Source: JAUZRW01 sp964549915 (GTDB lineage: Bacteria; Chloroflexota; Anaerolineae; Aggregatilineales; Phototrophicaceae). Taken from it: a stretch of DNA of 64,000 nucleotides. The DNA is taken from NCBI GenBank assembly GCA_964549915.1, contig CAZJWX010000011.1:1-64000 (forward strand), written 5' to 3'. Each line of letters opens with the position of its first letter. Position 1 is the stretch's first letter. The notes beneath the pieces were generated by a model. It saw only the letters and a program-made list of their open reading frames with translations, was not told the origin of the DNA and searched no databases. This document shows, piece by piece, positions 41,348-49,919 of the stretch. A program made the translations under genes and the position numbers.

Positions 41348-42714
41348 TCTTCGGCTGCCTTCAGATCATCAATCAAAGCTTCTATATTCGTCAGTGCGTA
41401 TGCCGTAGAACCACAGAGGAGACCTTCCGCAGTGCCACGCAGATCGGCATTAGCAGCGTGGGTTTCCAGCTTCACTGGAATACTCTGCGCCCGTAGCTGT
41501 TGCACTACCGAAACTGCCACTTCTGGCGACAGTTCGCCCTGGTCAAAAACCAGTATCCTGGGGTGGGGTGGTATCCGCTCGATAGCGCCCAGGAGAGCGT
41601 CAGTGTAATAGGCAAACCCCACAGCCGGGATGGGTTGCTGGCTTCCCATGAGATGTGCGAGATCGTCGTACCGCCCGCCAGCGGCGAGCAAATCTCCCTC
41701 GCTGCTCCAGATGCCGAAGACCACACCTGTGTAGTACTCCCAATGGCGCGTTAAATCAGCCTGGATGCGTACTCGTTCTTCGGCGATGCCGTAAGCCTCC
41801 AGCAGGTTGACCAGTGCCCTCCAGTCTGTAAGGAGAACTCTCGCGATCTGATCGGACGGGTCGACTAATGCAGTGACTTGTTCCAACGCTGTGCCAGCTT
41901 CACCATTGATCTGCTCCCACTGTTGGAACTGGCGCAGTGCTTCCTGTACGTTCTCGAGGCCACGTGCTCGCCTGCGCTTATCAACCATCCGAAGTGCGAT
42001 ATCGTGGCGCGTACGACCGCCAAGCGTTTTCCCATAGCCCGTCGAATTCAGCAGCGTATCCAGCATCTGTTCCGTTTCGGATTCGCTGGCCTGCATTTCA
42101 CTCGCGGATTCCGGCAATTGTGGCAGCATCGCCTGCAGGTTCGCCATCGCTTGCGTCAACCCTTGTTCACCCCGGCGCAGGACTTCACGCTGTCCCTGGA
42201 TTGCCCGAACCACCCGGCGATCGAGTTTGTGTTTCGCCAGCAAATGCCTCTGTAAGCCGACATGTCCGATTGAGAGTTGCCAGTCCTTAATTTCCAGTCG
42301 CTCTAATCCCTGGATTGCCATGCCGATGATTTCTGCCTCTGCGTCGGTTCCGGCCTGCCCGATGTACTCTGCGCCGATGCTGTGACGCTCAAACCGGGTA
42401 CCGGCCCTGGACGGATCATCCTCAAAAATTACGCCATTGAACTGCCAGCGTACAGCGGCATTTTCGCCCTGCTGGCTATAGCGATACGCGGCAGATGCTG
42501 TGAATTCTGGCCGGAGTGCCTGTTGCTTGCCGCCACGTTCGAATGTGAATAGACGCTCGATAATCGTATCACCTGCACGGGTGAGGAAGATTTCGGCAGG
42601 TTCAATTATTGGCAAGGAGATCTCTTCGTAGCCGTGAAGCACCATGTGATCACGCAGATGCTGCGTGATGTAGCGCATTTTGTGTGCGAGGTCACCGTTG
42701 GTCATTGCTGTCAT
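41344..42714 (-). CDS. hisZ: HisZ/HisRS-like protein
   Basis: A 456-aa class II aminoacyl-tRNA synthetase-like protein. Motif 2 reads RWQFNGVIFEDDPSRAGTRFERHSIGAEYIG. The histidine-binding segment is LTRHWEYYTGVVFGIW, then AAGGRYDDLA. True HisRS has R-G-L-D-Y-Y-T-G, so tRNA charging is doubtful. A C-terminal domain (about 370-456; ILVFDQGELSPEVAVSVVQQL) resembles the HisRS anticodon-binding fold, which many HisZ lack. It is operonic with hisG. HisZ normally activates short-form HisG; here HisG is long, which is odd. A long central insertion (about 165-235) is helical and Gln/Glu-rich. Confidence 0.75.
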   Translation of the reverse strand: MTAMTNGDLAHKMRYITQHLRDHMVLHGYEEISLPIIEPAEIFLTRAGDTIIERLFTFERGGKQQALRPEFTASAAYRYSQQGENAAVRWQFNGVIFEDDPSRAGTRFERHSIGAEYIGQAGTDAEAEIIGMAIQGLERLEIKDWQLSIGHVGLQRHLLAKHKLDRRVVRAIQGQREVLRRGEQGLTQAMANLQAMLPQLPESASEMQASESETEQMLDTLLNSTGYGKTLGGRTRHDIALRMVDKRRRARGLENVQEALRQFQQWEQINGEAGTALEQVTALVDPSDQIARVLLTDWRALVNLLEAYGIAEERVRIQADLTRHWEYYTGVVFGIWSSEGDLLAAGGRYDDLAHLMGSQQPIPAVGFAYYTDALLGAIERIPPHPRILVFDQGELSPEVAVSVVQQLRAQSIPVKLETHAANADLRGTAEGLLCGSTAYALTNIEALIDDLKAAEE

Positions 42715-42850
42715 GGGGTTGCTGTCTGCCGTATTGAGTCAGGTCATAATCGACAGCATATACTAGCGAGGTTTTGCCCCGGCGCAACAGTGGACTTGGC
42801 GGCAGGGACTCTCTAGAGTGCGACAAGCCTGCCACACTCCAGAGCCTTGC

Positions 42851-43897
42851 TCACTCATTGTAGTCACCACTGCTGTACACGTAGACGGCTGGCCCTTCTT
42901 CGGCCTCTGCTGAACGGAATGATCCCATTGTTTCGGCCACCCAATCATAGAGCCATTTCGCGTCTGTGATACTCAGGTTGACGCAACCATGACTGCGACG
43001 ATAACCAAAGCCATCATGCCAATACGCCCCATGGAGCGCACGCCCCTGATCGAAGAACATTGTCCAGGGCACTTCTTCCAGTGCGTAGAAATCATCTCCC
43101 ACAGTACCCCAACTCATATACTCACGTGGATTGCGGAAGTAGATGTGCCAGGTGCCCTCTCGCGTCGGCCAGCGTGGCAGCCCGGTTGAGGTCAAGGTTG
43201 CGAAAACGGGGGTTTCATCCTCGTATGCGACCACAACCTGTTCGTAGAGATCAACGCTGATCCAACGTTCTGTTCCAACCGAATCCGGCTTTTCGAGTGG
43301 CAGGACACGAGCCACATGATACTGATGTACCCACTGGTCATCACCGATCATGAACCAGTCCCCATCCGCCAGGGTCACGACTTCGTAGATATTCACGCGT
43401 GTGTAACGATAAACCAGCGCATTCTGCTCAGATGGCTCTTCGCCCGGTGCGCTGCTTGGATACAGATTGACCAGAACCCATGCCATTGTGTAATCCAGCC
43501 CTTCTTGGGGCAGTAGAACACCTGTAAAGGGCGACACGACCCAGGATGCATCCTGTAGATATTGGCTGTTGATGTACTCGCCTGGGTTGATCTCCGCCCA
43601 TCCATTCTCCCTGGATAGTACCGTCACGAAGTTGAAACCTGGCTCAATAATGCGCACTGGTGAGCCGTTTGGCGCGTCCAGCACTTCGACTCGCTCGGTG
43701 ACCCGGTGATACCAGCGGTCATACATCAGATCGCGATTGGGTGTGAGCGGCGTCACGTTCGGTTCGCCGAACTCATACCCTGTTTCACAGGGCAACGTTT
43801 CTGGATTGATAGGGCAATGCTCTTGCGCGGAATTCAATCCCGATACAAGTAGCGCCGCCAGGACACAAACCCCGAAGAGAGCTAACAATCTGGTCAT
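42851..43897 (-). CDS. L,D-transpeptidase (YkuD), second of a tandem pair
   Basis: A 348-aa exported protein (signal peptide about 1-22). An N-terminal SH3-like half (NVTPLTPNRDLMYDRWYHRVTERVEVLDAP...) precedes the YkuD catalytic domain from about 220. The catalytic Cys lies in YRRSHGCVNLS and the supporting His in LHGAYWHDGFG. Such enzymes make 3-3 cross-links or attach proteins to peptidoglycan, or confer carbapenem tolerance. The start overlaps the upstream paralog's stop by one base (TGATG). The upstream gene is a close paralog, so this is a local duplication. Confidence 0.92.
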   Translation of the reverse strand: MTRLLALFGVCVLAALLVSGLNSAQEHCPINPETLPCETGYEFGEPNVTPLTPNRDLMYDRWYHRVTERVEVLDAPNGSPVRIIEPGFNFVTVLSRENGWAEINPGEYINSQYLQDASWVVSPFTGVLLPQEGLDYTMAWVLVNLYPSSAPGEEPSEQNALVYRYTRVNIYEVVTLADGDWFMIGDDQWVHQYHVARVLPLEKPDSVGTERWISVDLYEQVVVAYEDETPVFATLTSTGLPRWPTREGTWHIYFRNPREYMSWGTVGDDFYALEEVPWTMFFDQGRALHGAYWHDGFGYRRSHGCVNLSITDAKWLYDWVAETMGSFRSAEAEEGPAVYVYSSGDYNE

Positions 43898-44916
43898 CAG
43901 TCATATTCTCCGCTGCTGTAGACGTACACGCTCAAATCGGGACTATCTTCTACGGCGAAATCGCGCACATCTGCAGACCAGTTGTAGACCCAGTGTGCAT
44001 CCATAATGCTGAGGTTGACGCAGCCATGACTCTGGCGATAGCCAAAGCCATCGTGCCAGAATGTACCGTGCAAGGCGATGTCGCCGTCGAAGAACATCGT
44101 CCAGGGTACTTCTTCAAGGTAGTAGAAATCTGGTTGTCCGTAAGCACCGCTCATCAACGTGCGTTCTCGCCGCAGGTAGACGTTGAAAAGTCCTTCATTG
44201 GTCGACCATTCTGGCAAGCCAGATGAGACTAGCGTCGCAAAGACGGGAAACTCACCCTCATATGCCACCAACACCTGCTCGTAGAGATCAACGCTGACCC
44301 ATTTGTCGGTATTCACGTCTGCCGGTCTCTCGATCGGACGAATTTTGGCGACATCGAACTGATGCACCCATTGATCAACCCCAATCTGGTACCAGTTGTA
44401 GCCATCAACCACCGCCGTTGCGTAGATGTTGACCATAGTGTAGCGGTACAGGAAATTCCGCCCCTCGGGGGCTTCACCGCCGGGTTCTGTTGCCGGATAG
44501 ACATGACGCAGTAACCATGCTGCCGGGTATGGCAATTCTTCTTCCGGGAGTTGAACGCCTGCAAATCGAGAGATCGCCACATCATCCGTCAAGGAACTGG
44601 TCGGCAACCAGCGATCTGCGCTGACCTGTGTCCAATCCCCCTGCGTTCCGGCGCCTGCAAGCGTCACAAAGTTATAGCCTGCCCCCAGGTCATCAACCAG
44701 ATTGCCACCCGGCGCATCGTACAGCGTGAGATTGCCCTCAACCCGGCGATAGATGCGGTCATAGAGCAAGCCATCATCAATTTGCAGGGGACGCACGTTG
44801 GGCTGTGGGTACGCAGCAATTTCTTCGGGTGCCAGGCCGTGCTGTTCCTGTGCACTGGCGGGGATCAGCGATATGCTGAAGATCAATAACAATACCAGGA
44901 ATATGTGCTTCTTCAT
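43897..44916 (-). CDS. L,D-transpeptidase (YkuD), first of a tandem pair
   Basis: A 339-aa exported protein, GAGG 6 nt before the ATG, signal peptide about 1-22 ending ASAQ. Architecture matches its neighbour: an SH3-like N-terminal half (NVRPLQIDDGLLYDRIYRRVEGNLTLYDAPGG) and a YkuD domain with LHGTFWHDGFGYRQSHGCVNLS. Conserved blocks such as W-V-S-V-D-L-Y-E-Q-V and E-V-P-W-T-M-F-F-D are shared with the downstream copy, showing common descent. Divergent from the SH3 repeat gene, which is probably also envelope-located. Confidence 0.92.
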   Translation of the reverse strand: MKKHIFLVLLLIFSISLIPASAQEQHGLAPEEIAAYPQPNVRPLQIDDGLLYDRIYRRVEGNLTLYDAPGGNLVDDLGAGYNFVTLAGAGTQGDWTQVSADRWLPTSSLTDDVAISRFAGVQLPEEELPYPAAWLLRHVYPATEPGGEAPEGRNFLYRYTMVNIYATAVVDGYNWYQIGVDQWVHQFDVAKIRPIERPADVNTDKWVSVDLYEQVLVAYEGEFPVFATLVSSGLPEWSTNEGLFNVYLRRERTLMSGAYGQPDFYYLEEVPWTMFFDGDIALHGTFWHDGFGYRQSHGCVNLSIMDAHWVYNWSADVRDFAVEDSPDLSVYVYSSGEYD

Positions 44917-45033
44917 CGAAAACCTCGTTGGGTAGGCGAGCCAAATCTCTTTCAGTATGCCTGCTTTTTGTCAGAATGTTGTGGTTGTCCGCCCTACGCT
45001 GCCCCCACGGTCACTTGACGTCGGCTGGAGCAG

Positions 45034-45062
45034 TTGCCGGATATTACGCATCGGCTTATACT
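45034..45062 (+). promoter_or_regulatory. Sigma-70 promoter for the SH3 repeat protein gene
   Basis: TTGCCG (45034-45039), 17 bp and TATACT (45057-45062) lie 70 bp before the start at 45133. Confidence 0.6.
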
Positions 45063-45132
45063 TCATACTGTGTAGAGATCAACGCTTGTACGTGATCTGC
45101 CCAGGCAGGCACGCCTAATGAGGAAGGAAAAT

Positions 45133-47118
45133 ATGAAACCTCGCAATCGCGCTTTTGGCCTTATTCTTGTCATTGGACTCTTGTCGACCATGCTGTTTGG
45201 GGGTGCTGCTACCTCTGCCCAGCAGTCGAGCTTCGCAACCCCGATTCTGGTGGTGAATACCAGCTTCCTGAATGTGCGTACCGGTCCGGGCGTGGAATAC
45301 AGCATCCTGGTCACCGTTGTCGGTGGAACGGAGCTTCCCGTCCTTGGCGTAGCGGAAGACCGTGTTTGGTATCAGGTAGCGACGGACGGTGGGCCAGGTT
45401 GGGTCAACGTCAGTTTCACCTTGCCACGTGGTGATTTCACCAACGTCCCCCTGGTCGAGCCAGGTGAAGTCGGTGCGCCCAACTTTGGTGCCGATGCAGG
45501 GCAGGGTGGTGGTGCACTCCCGGTGACGTCCGTTAGTGGTGAACGGGTGACGGGCTATTCGCTGATCGGGCGCGACTTGCGCGCTGCACCGAGCTTTGAC
45601 TCATTGATTTTGAGCCGCTCTGTGCCGAATGATCCCAACACGATTTATCCGCTTCTCGGCTTCACGACCGGGGACGATGGTAGTACCTGGTATCAGGTCA
45701 ATGTGCCGGGTGTGGGGATCGGCTGGACGGATACGGTAGAACTGCGCCCCCTGGAATGCGGCGTGGAGGTAGGGGTGGTTGTTGAGCGCCAACCGATCAA
45801 CTTCGACGGGATTGCCAATCGTGATCCGTTCCTGCTGGAAGTAGGGACAGAAGTTTACATCCTGGGCTTTGCAGGTACCAACAATGAATTCTGGCGGGTG
45901 GAATTGCTGGACGGCACCGTCGGTTTCGTGACGTTGAGTGGCGTTACGCAGCGCTCTGACGATATCGTCTCCATCTGCGACGGGGTCACAGGCTCTGTTG
46001 CGAGTGATCCTGGCCAGGGCGGTGGCGCTACAACGTCGGATCCGGGCTTCACCCCACCAACGCTTGCCACGAACCGCGTGATCGTCAATACGGGCAACCT
46101 GAATATCCGCAGTGGCCCCAGTGCCGGTTTCTCCATCGTCGCGACCGTACCGGGTGGCACGGAACTGGCTGTCCTGGGACGTGCGCCAGATAACGTCTGG
46201 TATCTGGTCGAGGGCGCTTTTGGCCAGGGTTGGTTGAACAGCCAGTTCACGATCTTCCGCGGTGTCTTTAGCACGGTTCCGGTGGTTGAGGCCAACACCG
46301 TTGTCACATCGACCGCAGCTCAGGCAGGGCAAGGGGGTGCAGTCAGCACGACAAGCGTCAGCAGTGGCCGTCAGGTGACTGGTGTGTCGTTGCTGGGTAA
46401 GGACTTGCACGAAGCTCCGAGCTACGACTCGTTGATCCTGAGCCGCTCTGTACCGAATGACCCCAATACAATCCTGCCGCTGTTGGGTGCAACCGAAGAT
46501 GCCGATGGCAATACCTGGTACCTCGTGAATGTTCCTAGTATCGGCCTGGGCTGGATGGATGCGGTAGAATTCCGTGCCCTGGAATGTGGGACGGATCAGG
46601 TCGGCATCATCGTGCGCGAGACACCAATCACCTTCGATGGCATCGCTAATCGCGATTCTTTCTTGCTTCCGGTGAATACAGAAGGCTATCTGGTAGGCAT
46701 TCGTGGCGATTTCGTATTGTTCGAGCTGTTAGATGGCACCGTTGGCCTCGTGAACCGCGCCGCCTTTGATAACCGTCCGGATGAAGTGGTTTCCATCTGC
46801 ACGGACTTGCCCGGCGTAACTACGAGCGCAGCCACCACTGGAACGACAGTGACCGATACAACAGCACCAAGCACACAGCCGACAGTATCCGGCAACCGGG
46901 TTGTCGTCAACACGGGCAATCTGAACATCCGCAGTGGCCCCAGTGCAGCGTTTTCTGTCGTTGCGACCGTGCCCGGTGGCACAGAACTGGCCGTTGCAGG
47001 CCGCAGCGCGGATGGCGTCTGGTACTTCGTGGAAGGCTCCTTCGGGCAGGGTTGGGTCAACAGTCAGTTTGTCCTCTTCCGCGGCGCCTATAACAGCGTT
47101 CCAGTCGTGGGCAACTAG
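45133..47118 (+). CDS. Exported SH3-domain repeat protein
   Basis: A 661-aa exported protein; ATG 45133 is preceded by AGGAAGG at 5 nt, and the signal peptide covers about 1-31. The mature part is built as A-B-C-A-B-C-A. A is a classical bacterial SH3 module (VNTGNLNIRSGPSAxFSxVATVPGGTEL). B starts V-T-G-x-S-L-x-G-x-D-L and contains LILSRSVPNDPNTI. C has ITFDGIANRD and LLDGTVG. The second and third A copies are nearly identical. No enzyme domain is present. Bacterial SH3 arrays bind peptidoglycan or other wall polymers. A terminator follows. Confidence 0.85.
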   Translation: MKPRNRAFGLILVIGLLSTMLFGGAATSAQQSSFATPILVVNTSFLNVRTGPGVEYSILVTVVGGTELPVLGVAEDRVWYQVATDGGPGWVNVSFTLPRGDFTNVPLVEPGEVGAPNFGADAGQGGGALPVTSVSGERVTGYSLIGRDLRAAPSFDSLILSRSVPNDPNTIYPLLGFTTGDDGSTWYQVNVPGVGIGWTDTVELRPLECGVEVGVVVERQPINFDGIANRDPFLLEVGTEVYILGFAGTNNEFWRVELLDGTVGFVTLSGVTQRSDDIVSICDGVTGSVASDPGQGGGATTSDPGFTPPTLATNRVIVNTGNLNIRSGPSAGFSIVATVPGGTELAVLGRAPDNVWYLVEGAFGQGWLNSQFTIFRGVFSTVPVVEANTVVTSTAAQAGQGGAVSTTSVSSGRQVTGVSLLGKDLHEAPSYDSLILSRSVPNDPNTILPLLGATEDADGNTWYLVNVPSIGLGWMDAVEFRALECGTDQVGIIVRETPITFDGIANRDSFLLPVNTEGYLVGIRGDFVLFELLDGTVGLVNRAAFDNRPDEVVSICTDLPGVTTSAATTGTTVTDTTAPSTQPTVSGNRVVVNTGNLNIRSGPSAAFSVVATVPGGTELAVAGRSADGVWYFVEGSFGQGWVNSQFVLFRGAYNSVPVVGN

Positions 47119-47155
47119 TCTACGCTGAAAAACGATCTACATACCCGTATAATGG

Positions 47156-47183
47156 CGCCTCATCCCCGTGATGGGGCGTTTTT
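47156..47183 (+). terminator. Intrinsic terminator after the SH3 repeat gene
   Basis: CGCCTCAT (47156-47163) pairs with ATGGGGCG (47171-47178), with one G-T pair, followed by TTTTT. It rules out the upstream ATG at 47152 as the start of the next gene. Confidence 0.8.
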
Positions 47184-47208
47184 CTTGCAGCAGCCAAAGG
47201 TGAAAACT

Positions 47209-49290
47209 ATGTCCGACAAAACGACATTTGCAAAGCGCATGATGCGCATCAACCAGCGGGGCAGCGTGCGACGTGTGCCCACCGCCATTTTCGGTAAGTT
47301 AGCCAGCCTTTCGGAAAACCTGACGGGACGTCCAGCCTATCGCGTCGGCATGTGGCCCTGTACCAGTGAGCAAGCGCCACTTCAGGCAATGGGTTTGTGG
47401 GCAACGCTGGCCTACTTGCTGGAGCGATGGCGCGACATTGAAGTCTATCGCCTCTTCATGACGTTCAAAGATGACCAGGACGAGTTGCCGACATGGGACA
47501 TCTCTCAGATGCAGTTTGAAGTTGAAGATTGGGATGTGGAATCGCTCGATGAAAACATCGGTATCTGGGGCGAATATACCGCTACTGGCTCCGGCCTGGA
47601 ACTGGCAGTGTATATTGAGAATGATCTTCTCACAGGCCAGGACAACGAAACGCAGCGTATTGCGCTCTCGGCTTCGTCACTGGGCGAGATGGTCAGCAAT
47701 CTGCCGGACCTGGCAGAACAAATTGCAACGCGATTCGGTGCCAGTCTACTGGACGACACACTGCCGTTGTATACGCTCGAAAACGAGATCTCTGATGACG
47801 AGTCCAACGACCTGTTCGCGCAGGTGTTGCAGTGGGAAAGACACTTGTTGGGGCACCTGTGGGATATTGATTGGGACGATGTCGAGATCGAAACAGCGTA
47901 CAATGCCCTGCTTGATGTTGCGCAAGTAGGGCAGGGCAAGAGCGACTATGGTGCCTGGCTTGCAGCGCAGGCCGTAGCACAGGCGATGCGCCCAGGCTAC
48001 AGCGTGATTGGCGATTTACTGGTTGAGCATCTGCGGCGCTTCCAGGATGCCTTCATGGATGCACCCAACGCGATCCCATTGGTGGCCGAAGCCGTCTTCA
48101 AAATGGGGCAGGCACAGCAGGCGTACAGCTTGCTTGAGGCTCACACATCCAGTTACCCGCAAAATCCGCAATCCTGGCTGAAATTGGGCGATTTATACGC
48201 GAGGGGTGGCCGTGCCCAAGAGGCGATCGATCGCTTTCAGACGGCTATTGAGAATGAAGCGGTCGATCAATACCTCTATCGCAGTTACGGTAACCTGCTC
48301 GTCCTGGTTGAACAATATCAAGATGTCTTCGTCGAAGAATTCGTATTGATTGAGCCGGATGACTATGATCCCACAGACCTCGTTTTGCAGGAGGCCGTTG
48401 CCGCCTACGAGGAATCACTCCGTTTAGACGCAGGGAATGTGCGCGTGTGGTACGCGAAACTAGAACAACTCGCCGCATTAGGAGAAGAGAGCGAGTTTTG
48501 GGAGGGTTTTGCGCGTCTGCTGCCCCTGGATCGCACAGGCGAATATACTCGTGAGGTGATCGAGAGCCTCTATGACTTTCAGGACATCGAAACTGGTATC
48601 GCTGAACTCGAGAAAGAGAGAGACAAACATCCCGAACGTGTAGACATCTACATCAATCTGGCCCTGCTGCATCTGGCGGCGGAAGATGGTGCGGTGGCAC
48701 GCGAAGTATTGGAAACGGCGCGTGGGATGACAACGCAGAGCACCGTTTTGGCCGACATCGAGAGCCTGTTGTTGCGTGCGGATGACCCTGAGTTCGAATA
48801 TCGTTTTGGAGAGATGGCGACCATCGTTGCTGCGGGGAATTCGCTCAATGCCAGTGATGTGGAATATCTGGAAGAGGCGGCAGAGAACGCACCCCATTTT
48901 GTGGATATCCACCTGACTCTAGCGCAAGCATACCATGCCTGGGATGACAAAGACGCCGCGTTGGAAGTGTTGCTTGATACCCAGCAGAAGCTACCAGATC
49001 ACCCTGAAGTACTGCGTATGTTAACGCAAATCCTCTGGGATTCAGGAGAGCGTGAGGTCGCCTTCCAGTACTTGAATCGTGGTTTGCAGTCGTTCCCATT
49101 CGATGTGCCACTCCTGGTGCAGGCCGGACGGCTGCTGTTCATCAACGAACAGTTCACTGAATCGCGTCGCTACCTGGCGCTGGCGGAAGAGATCCAGCCG
49201 CGCAACCCTAATCTACGTGAAGTGCAGACATACATCGCGCGTCAGTTGGCAGATAACCCCGAATTGGCACGCAAAGCCAGCGAAGAATAA
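47209..49290 (+). CDS. TPR-repeat protein
   Basis: A 693-aa soluble protein starting at the ATG at 47209 (MSDKTTFAKRMM), with AAGGTG upstream. The first 240 residues are an unrecognised acidic domain. From about 270 to the end there are at least eight tetratricopeptide-like repeats (AQQAYSLLEAHTSSYPQNPQSWLKLGDLYARGGRAQEAI, YEESLRLDAGNVRVWYAKLEQLA, AHEALRML-like AWDDKDAALEVLLDTQQKLPDH, EVAFQYLNRGLQSFPFDVPLLVQAGRLL). TPR superhelices bind partner proteins. The gene is single, and its stop abuts the stop of convergent yigZ. Confidence 0.8.
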   Translation: MSDKTTFAKRMMRINQRGSVRRVPTAIFGKLASLSENLTGRPAYRVGMWPCTSEQAPLQAMGLWATLAYLLERWRDIEVYRLFMTFKDDQDELPTWDISQMQFEVEDWDVESLDENIGIWGEYTATGSGLELAVYIENDLLTGQDNETQRIALSASSLGEMVSNLPDLAEQIATRFGASLLDDTLPLYTLENEISDDESNDLFAQVLQWERHLLGHLWDIDWDDVEIETAYNALLDVAQVGQGKSDYGAWLAAQAVAQAMRPGYSVIGDLLVEHLRRFQDAFMDAPNAIPLVAEAVFKMGQAQQAYSLLEAHTSSYPQNPQSWLKLGDLYARGGRAQEAIDRFQTAIENEAVDQYLYRSYGNLLVLVEQYQDVFVEEFVLIEPDDYDPTDLVLQEAVAAYEESLRLDAGNVRVWYAKLEQLAALGEESEFWEGFARLLPLDRTGEYTREVIESLYDFQDIETGIAELEKERDKHPERVDIYINLALLHLAAEDGAVAREVLETARGMTTQSTVLADIESLLLRADDPEFEYRFGEMATIVAAGNSLNASDVEYLEEAAENAPHFVDIHLTLAQAYHAWDDKDAALEVLLDTQQKLPDHPEVLRMLTQILWDSGEREVAFQYLNRGLQSFPFDVPLLVQAGRLLFINEQFTESRRYLALAEEIQPRNPNLREVQTYIARQLADNPELARKASEE

Positions 49291-49911
49291 TCAATCGTCG
49301 TCAATTGTGGCGAGCAGGACGGGTTCTGCCTGTCCTGCTGTCATTTCCCTCAGCGCATCCCGGAACAGCGGATAATCCTCCTTTAGAAATGTCGCGATCA
49401 GTGCTACATCGCCAGCGAAACTCTCATCGTTCAAAGTCCCATTGTGCGCGTCAATCAGCCGTTTGACGTTCTCGTATGCGCTGTAGGGAATATCCACACC
49501 GATTTGCACCCTGGGTGCCTTGTGGTCAAGCGGCAGCGACGCGAGGGCTTCTTGCGCAGCCTCCGTGTAGGCGCGTACCAAGCCGCCAGTACCCAGCTTG
49601 GTACCACCAAAGTAACGGGTCGTCACCAGGGCAACATCGCCAAGGTCAGTTCCCCGCAGCACTGCCAGGGTAGGGGGACCAGAAGTTCCAGCGGGTTCGC
49701 CATCATCACTCATGCCTTCCGTGACGCTGTTTCCATATCCAACCCGAAAGGCGTAGACGTGGTGTGAAGCATCTGGCATTTCGCTGCGGATCTCTTGAAT
49801 GAAGTCACGCGCCTCCTGTGTCGTCGTTGCACGGGCAACCGTTGTGATGAAGCGTGAACGGAGGATCTCAATCTCCGTTCGATGCCTGCTCGATGGACGG
49901 TGGTATTTCAT
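49291..49911 (-). CDS. yigZ: YigZ/IMPACT family protein
   Basis: A 206-aa cytosolic protein of the UPF0029/YigZ group. The hallmark HHVYAFRVG...SDDGEPAGTSGPP and VTTRYFGGTKLGTGGLVRAY segment is intact. A C-terminal ferredoxin-like domain has VGVDIPYSAYENVKRLI. The eukaryotic relative IMPACT modulates GCN1. The bacterial role is not settled; binding to nucleic acid or elongation factors has been proposed. It follows the P-loop ATPase gene by 8 nt on the same strand. Confidence 0.92.
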   Translation of the reverse strand: MKYHRPSSRHRTEIEILRSRFITTVARATTTQEARDFIQEIRSEMPDASHHVYAFRVGYGNSVTEGMSDDGEPAGTSGPPTLAVLRGTDLGDVALVTTRYFGGTKLGTGGLVRAYTEAAQEALASLPLDHKAPRVQIGVDIPYSAYENVKRLIDAHNGTLNDESFAGDVALIATFLKEDYPLFRDALREMTAGQAEPVLLATIDDD

Positions 49912-49919
49912 TGCGTAGA

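Noticed and set aside
47152..47208. Longer N-terminus for the TPR protein from the ATG at 47152
   Set aside because: That start lies inside the terminator of the preceding gene and has no ribosome-binding site, unlike 47209.
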